DNA of 64,000 nt, from the NCBI GenBank assembly GCA_019722365.1, contig JADFUC010001925.1, positions 248,001-312,000 of the forward strand. Reading direction: 5' to 3'. Below the pieces are notes generated by a model, which saw only the letters and a program-made list of their open reading frames with translations, did no database searches and had not been told where the DNA came from. The stretch's first letter is position 1; each line of letters opens with the position of its first letter. The position numbers and the translations under genes were made by a program. Below, piece after piece: positions 63,702 to 64,000 of the stretch. Source of the stretch: Lithospermum erythrorhizon. Lineage: Eukaryota > Streptophyta > Magnoliopsida > Boraginales > Boraginaceae.

Positions 63702-64000
63702 GTACTTATTACTGGCTAAAGAAAAAAATTCTTTATAATATTATCGGTAGTTTGGAGAATGTTGCTATGTTCCTTTATGGCTGTGTGATGAGTCTTTTAT
63801 CAAAAAACGTGCTTGCAAAAGAGGGGTCTAAAGCTCTAAACTTTCCGCTCCAGGCTTTGGAAATGGCTGTTAAGCATTTCAGGGTGTATCTAACATTTTT
63901 TGTGATGTAGTTCACATTTTATGGAATAGAATGATAGTGGTATATCACTGTCTTTGTATTTGTGGATTGTGTATCTTATGTCTGTAAGCTATTTGTTGGT
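63702..64000 (+). other. OTU gene intron, cut by the window end
   Basis: It starts with a GTACTT donor. An acceptor-like TCCAG occurs at about 63,850, but the sequence after it does not read as the expected OTU continuation, so the stretch is left as intron. Confidence 0.5.

Overview
The window is nuclear DNA of a flowering plant, almost certainly a eudicot. It has AT-rich intergenic space, GT-AG introns in nearly every gene, plastid- and mitochondrion-targeted nuclear proteins, an EIN2 gene, a phenylalanine ammonia-lyase (PAL) gene with its usual single intron, and many plant transposon remains (Copia, an LTR element with a plant mobile domain, PIF/Harbinger, a TIR element with a captured gene, MITEs, LINE). 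The species cannot be read from the sequence alone.

Left gene block (2.3-12.5 kb): a five-exon gene for a chloroplast 29-kDa-type ribonucleoprotein on the minus strand lies back to back with EIN2, the ER ethylene-signalling hub, on the plus strand. The EIN2 copy is recognisable over its whole length but carries several small frame breaks. The intergenic stretch between them must hold both promoters.

Transposon-rich middle (13-39.7 kb): a Harbinger transposase relic (minus), an AAT/minisatellite array, a gag-only Copia-type element, a 5.4-kb LTR element whose only recognisable coding content is a decayed plant mobile domain, an inverted pair of PAL-promoter-like blocks, a probable solo LTR, a 1.5-kb TIR element that has captured part of a cytidine deaminase gene, a duplicated AT-rich block with hAT-like MITEs, another PAL-promoter-like block, and a second Harbinger relic that keeps the C-terminal part.

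Right gene block (39.7-64 kb): PAL (plus) with AC-type MYB elements in promoter and leader, but with two frame breaks; NAD-dependent isocitrate dehydrogenase catalytic subunit (plus, intact, 7 exons); a SAUR gene (minus, frame break near its end); a LINE 3' relic; a second copy of the gag-only Copia-type element; a PCRK1-like RLCK-VII kinase (plus, intact, 4 exons); and the first six coding exons of an OTU deubiquitinase (plus) that runs off the window end.

The genes do not form one pathway. They cover plastid RNA processing, ethylene signalling, entry into phenylpropanoid metabolism, the TCA cycle, auxin-responsive growth, immune kinase signalling and ubiquitin editing. The most notable structure is a family of PAL-promoter-like blocks (at least four, in both orientations) spread over 14 kb upstream of PAL. 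It suggests an eroded PAL cluster or a mobile promoter-like repeat.
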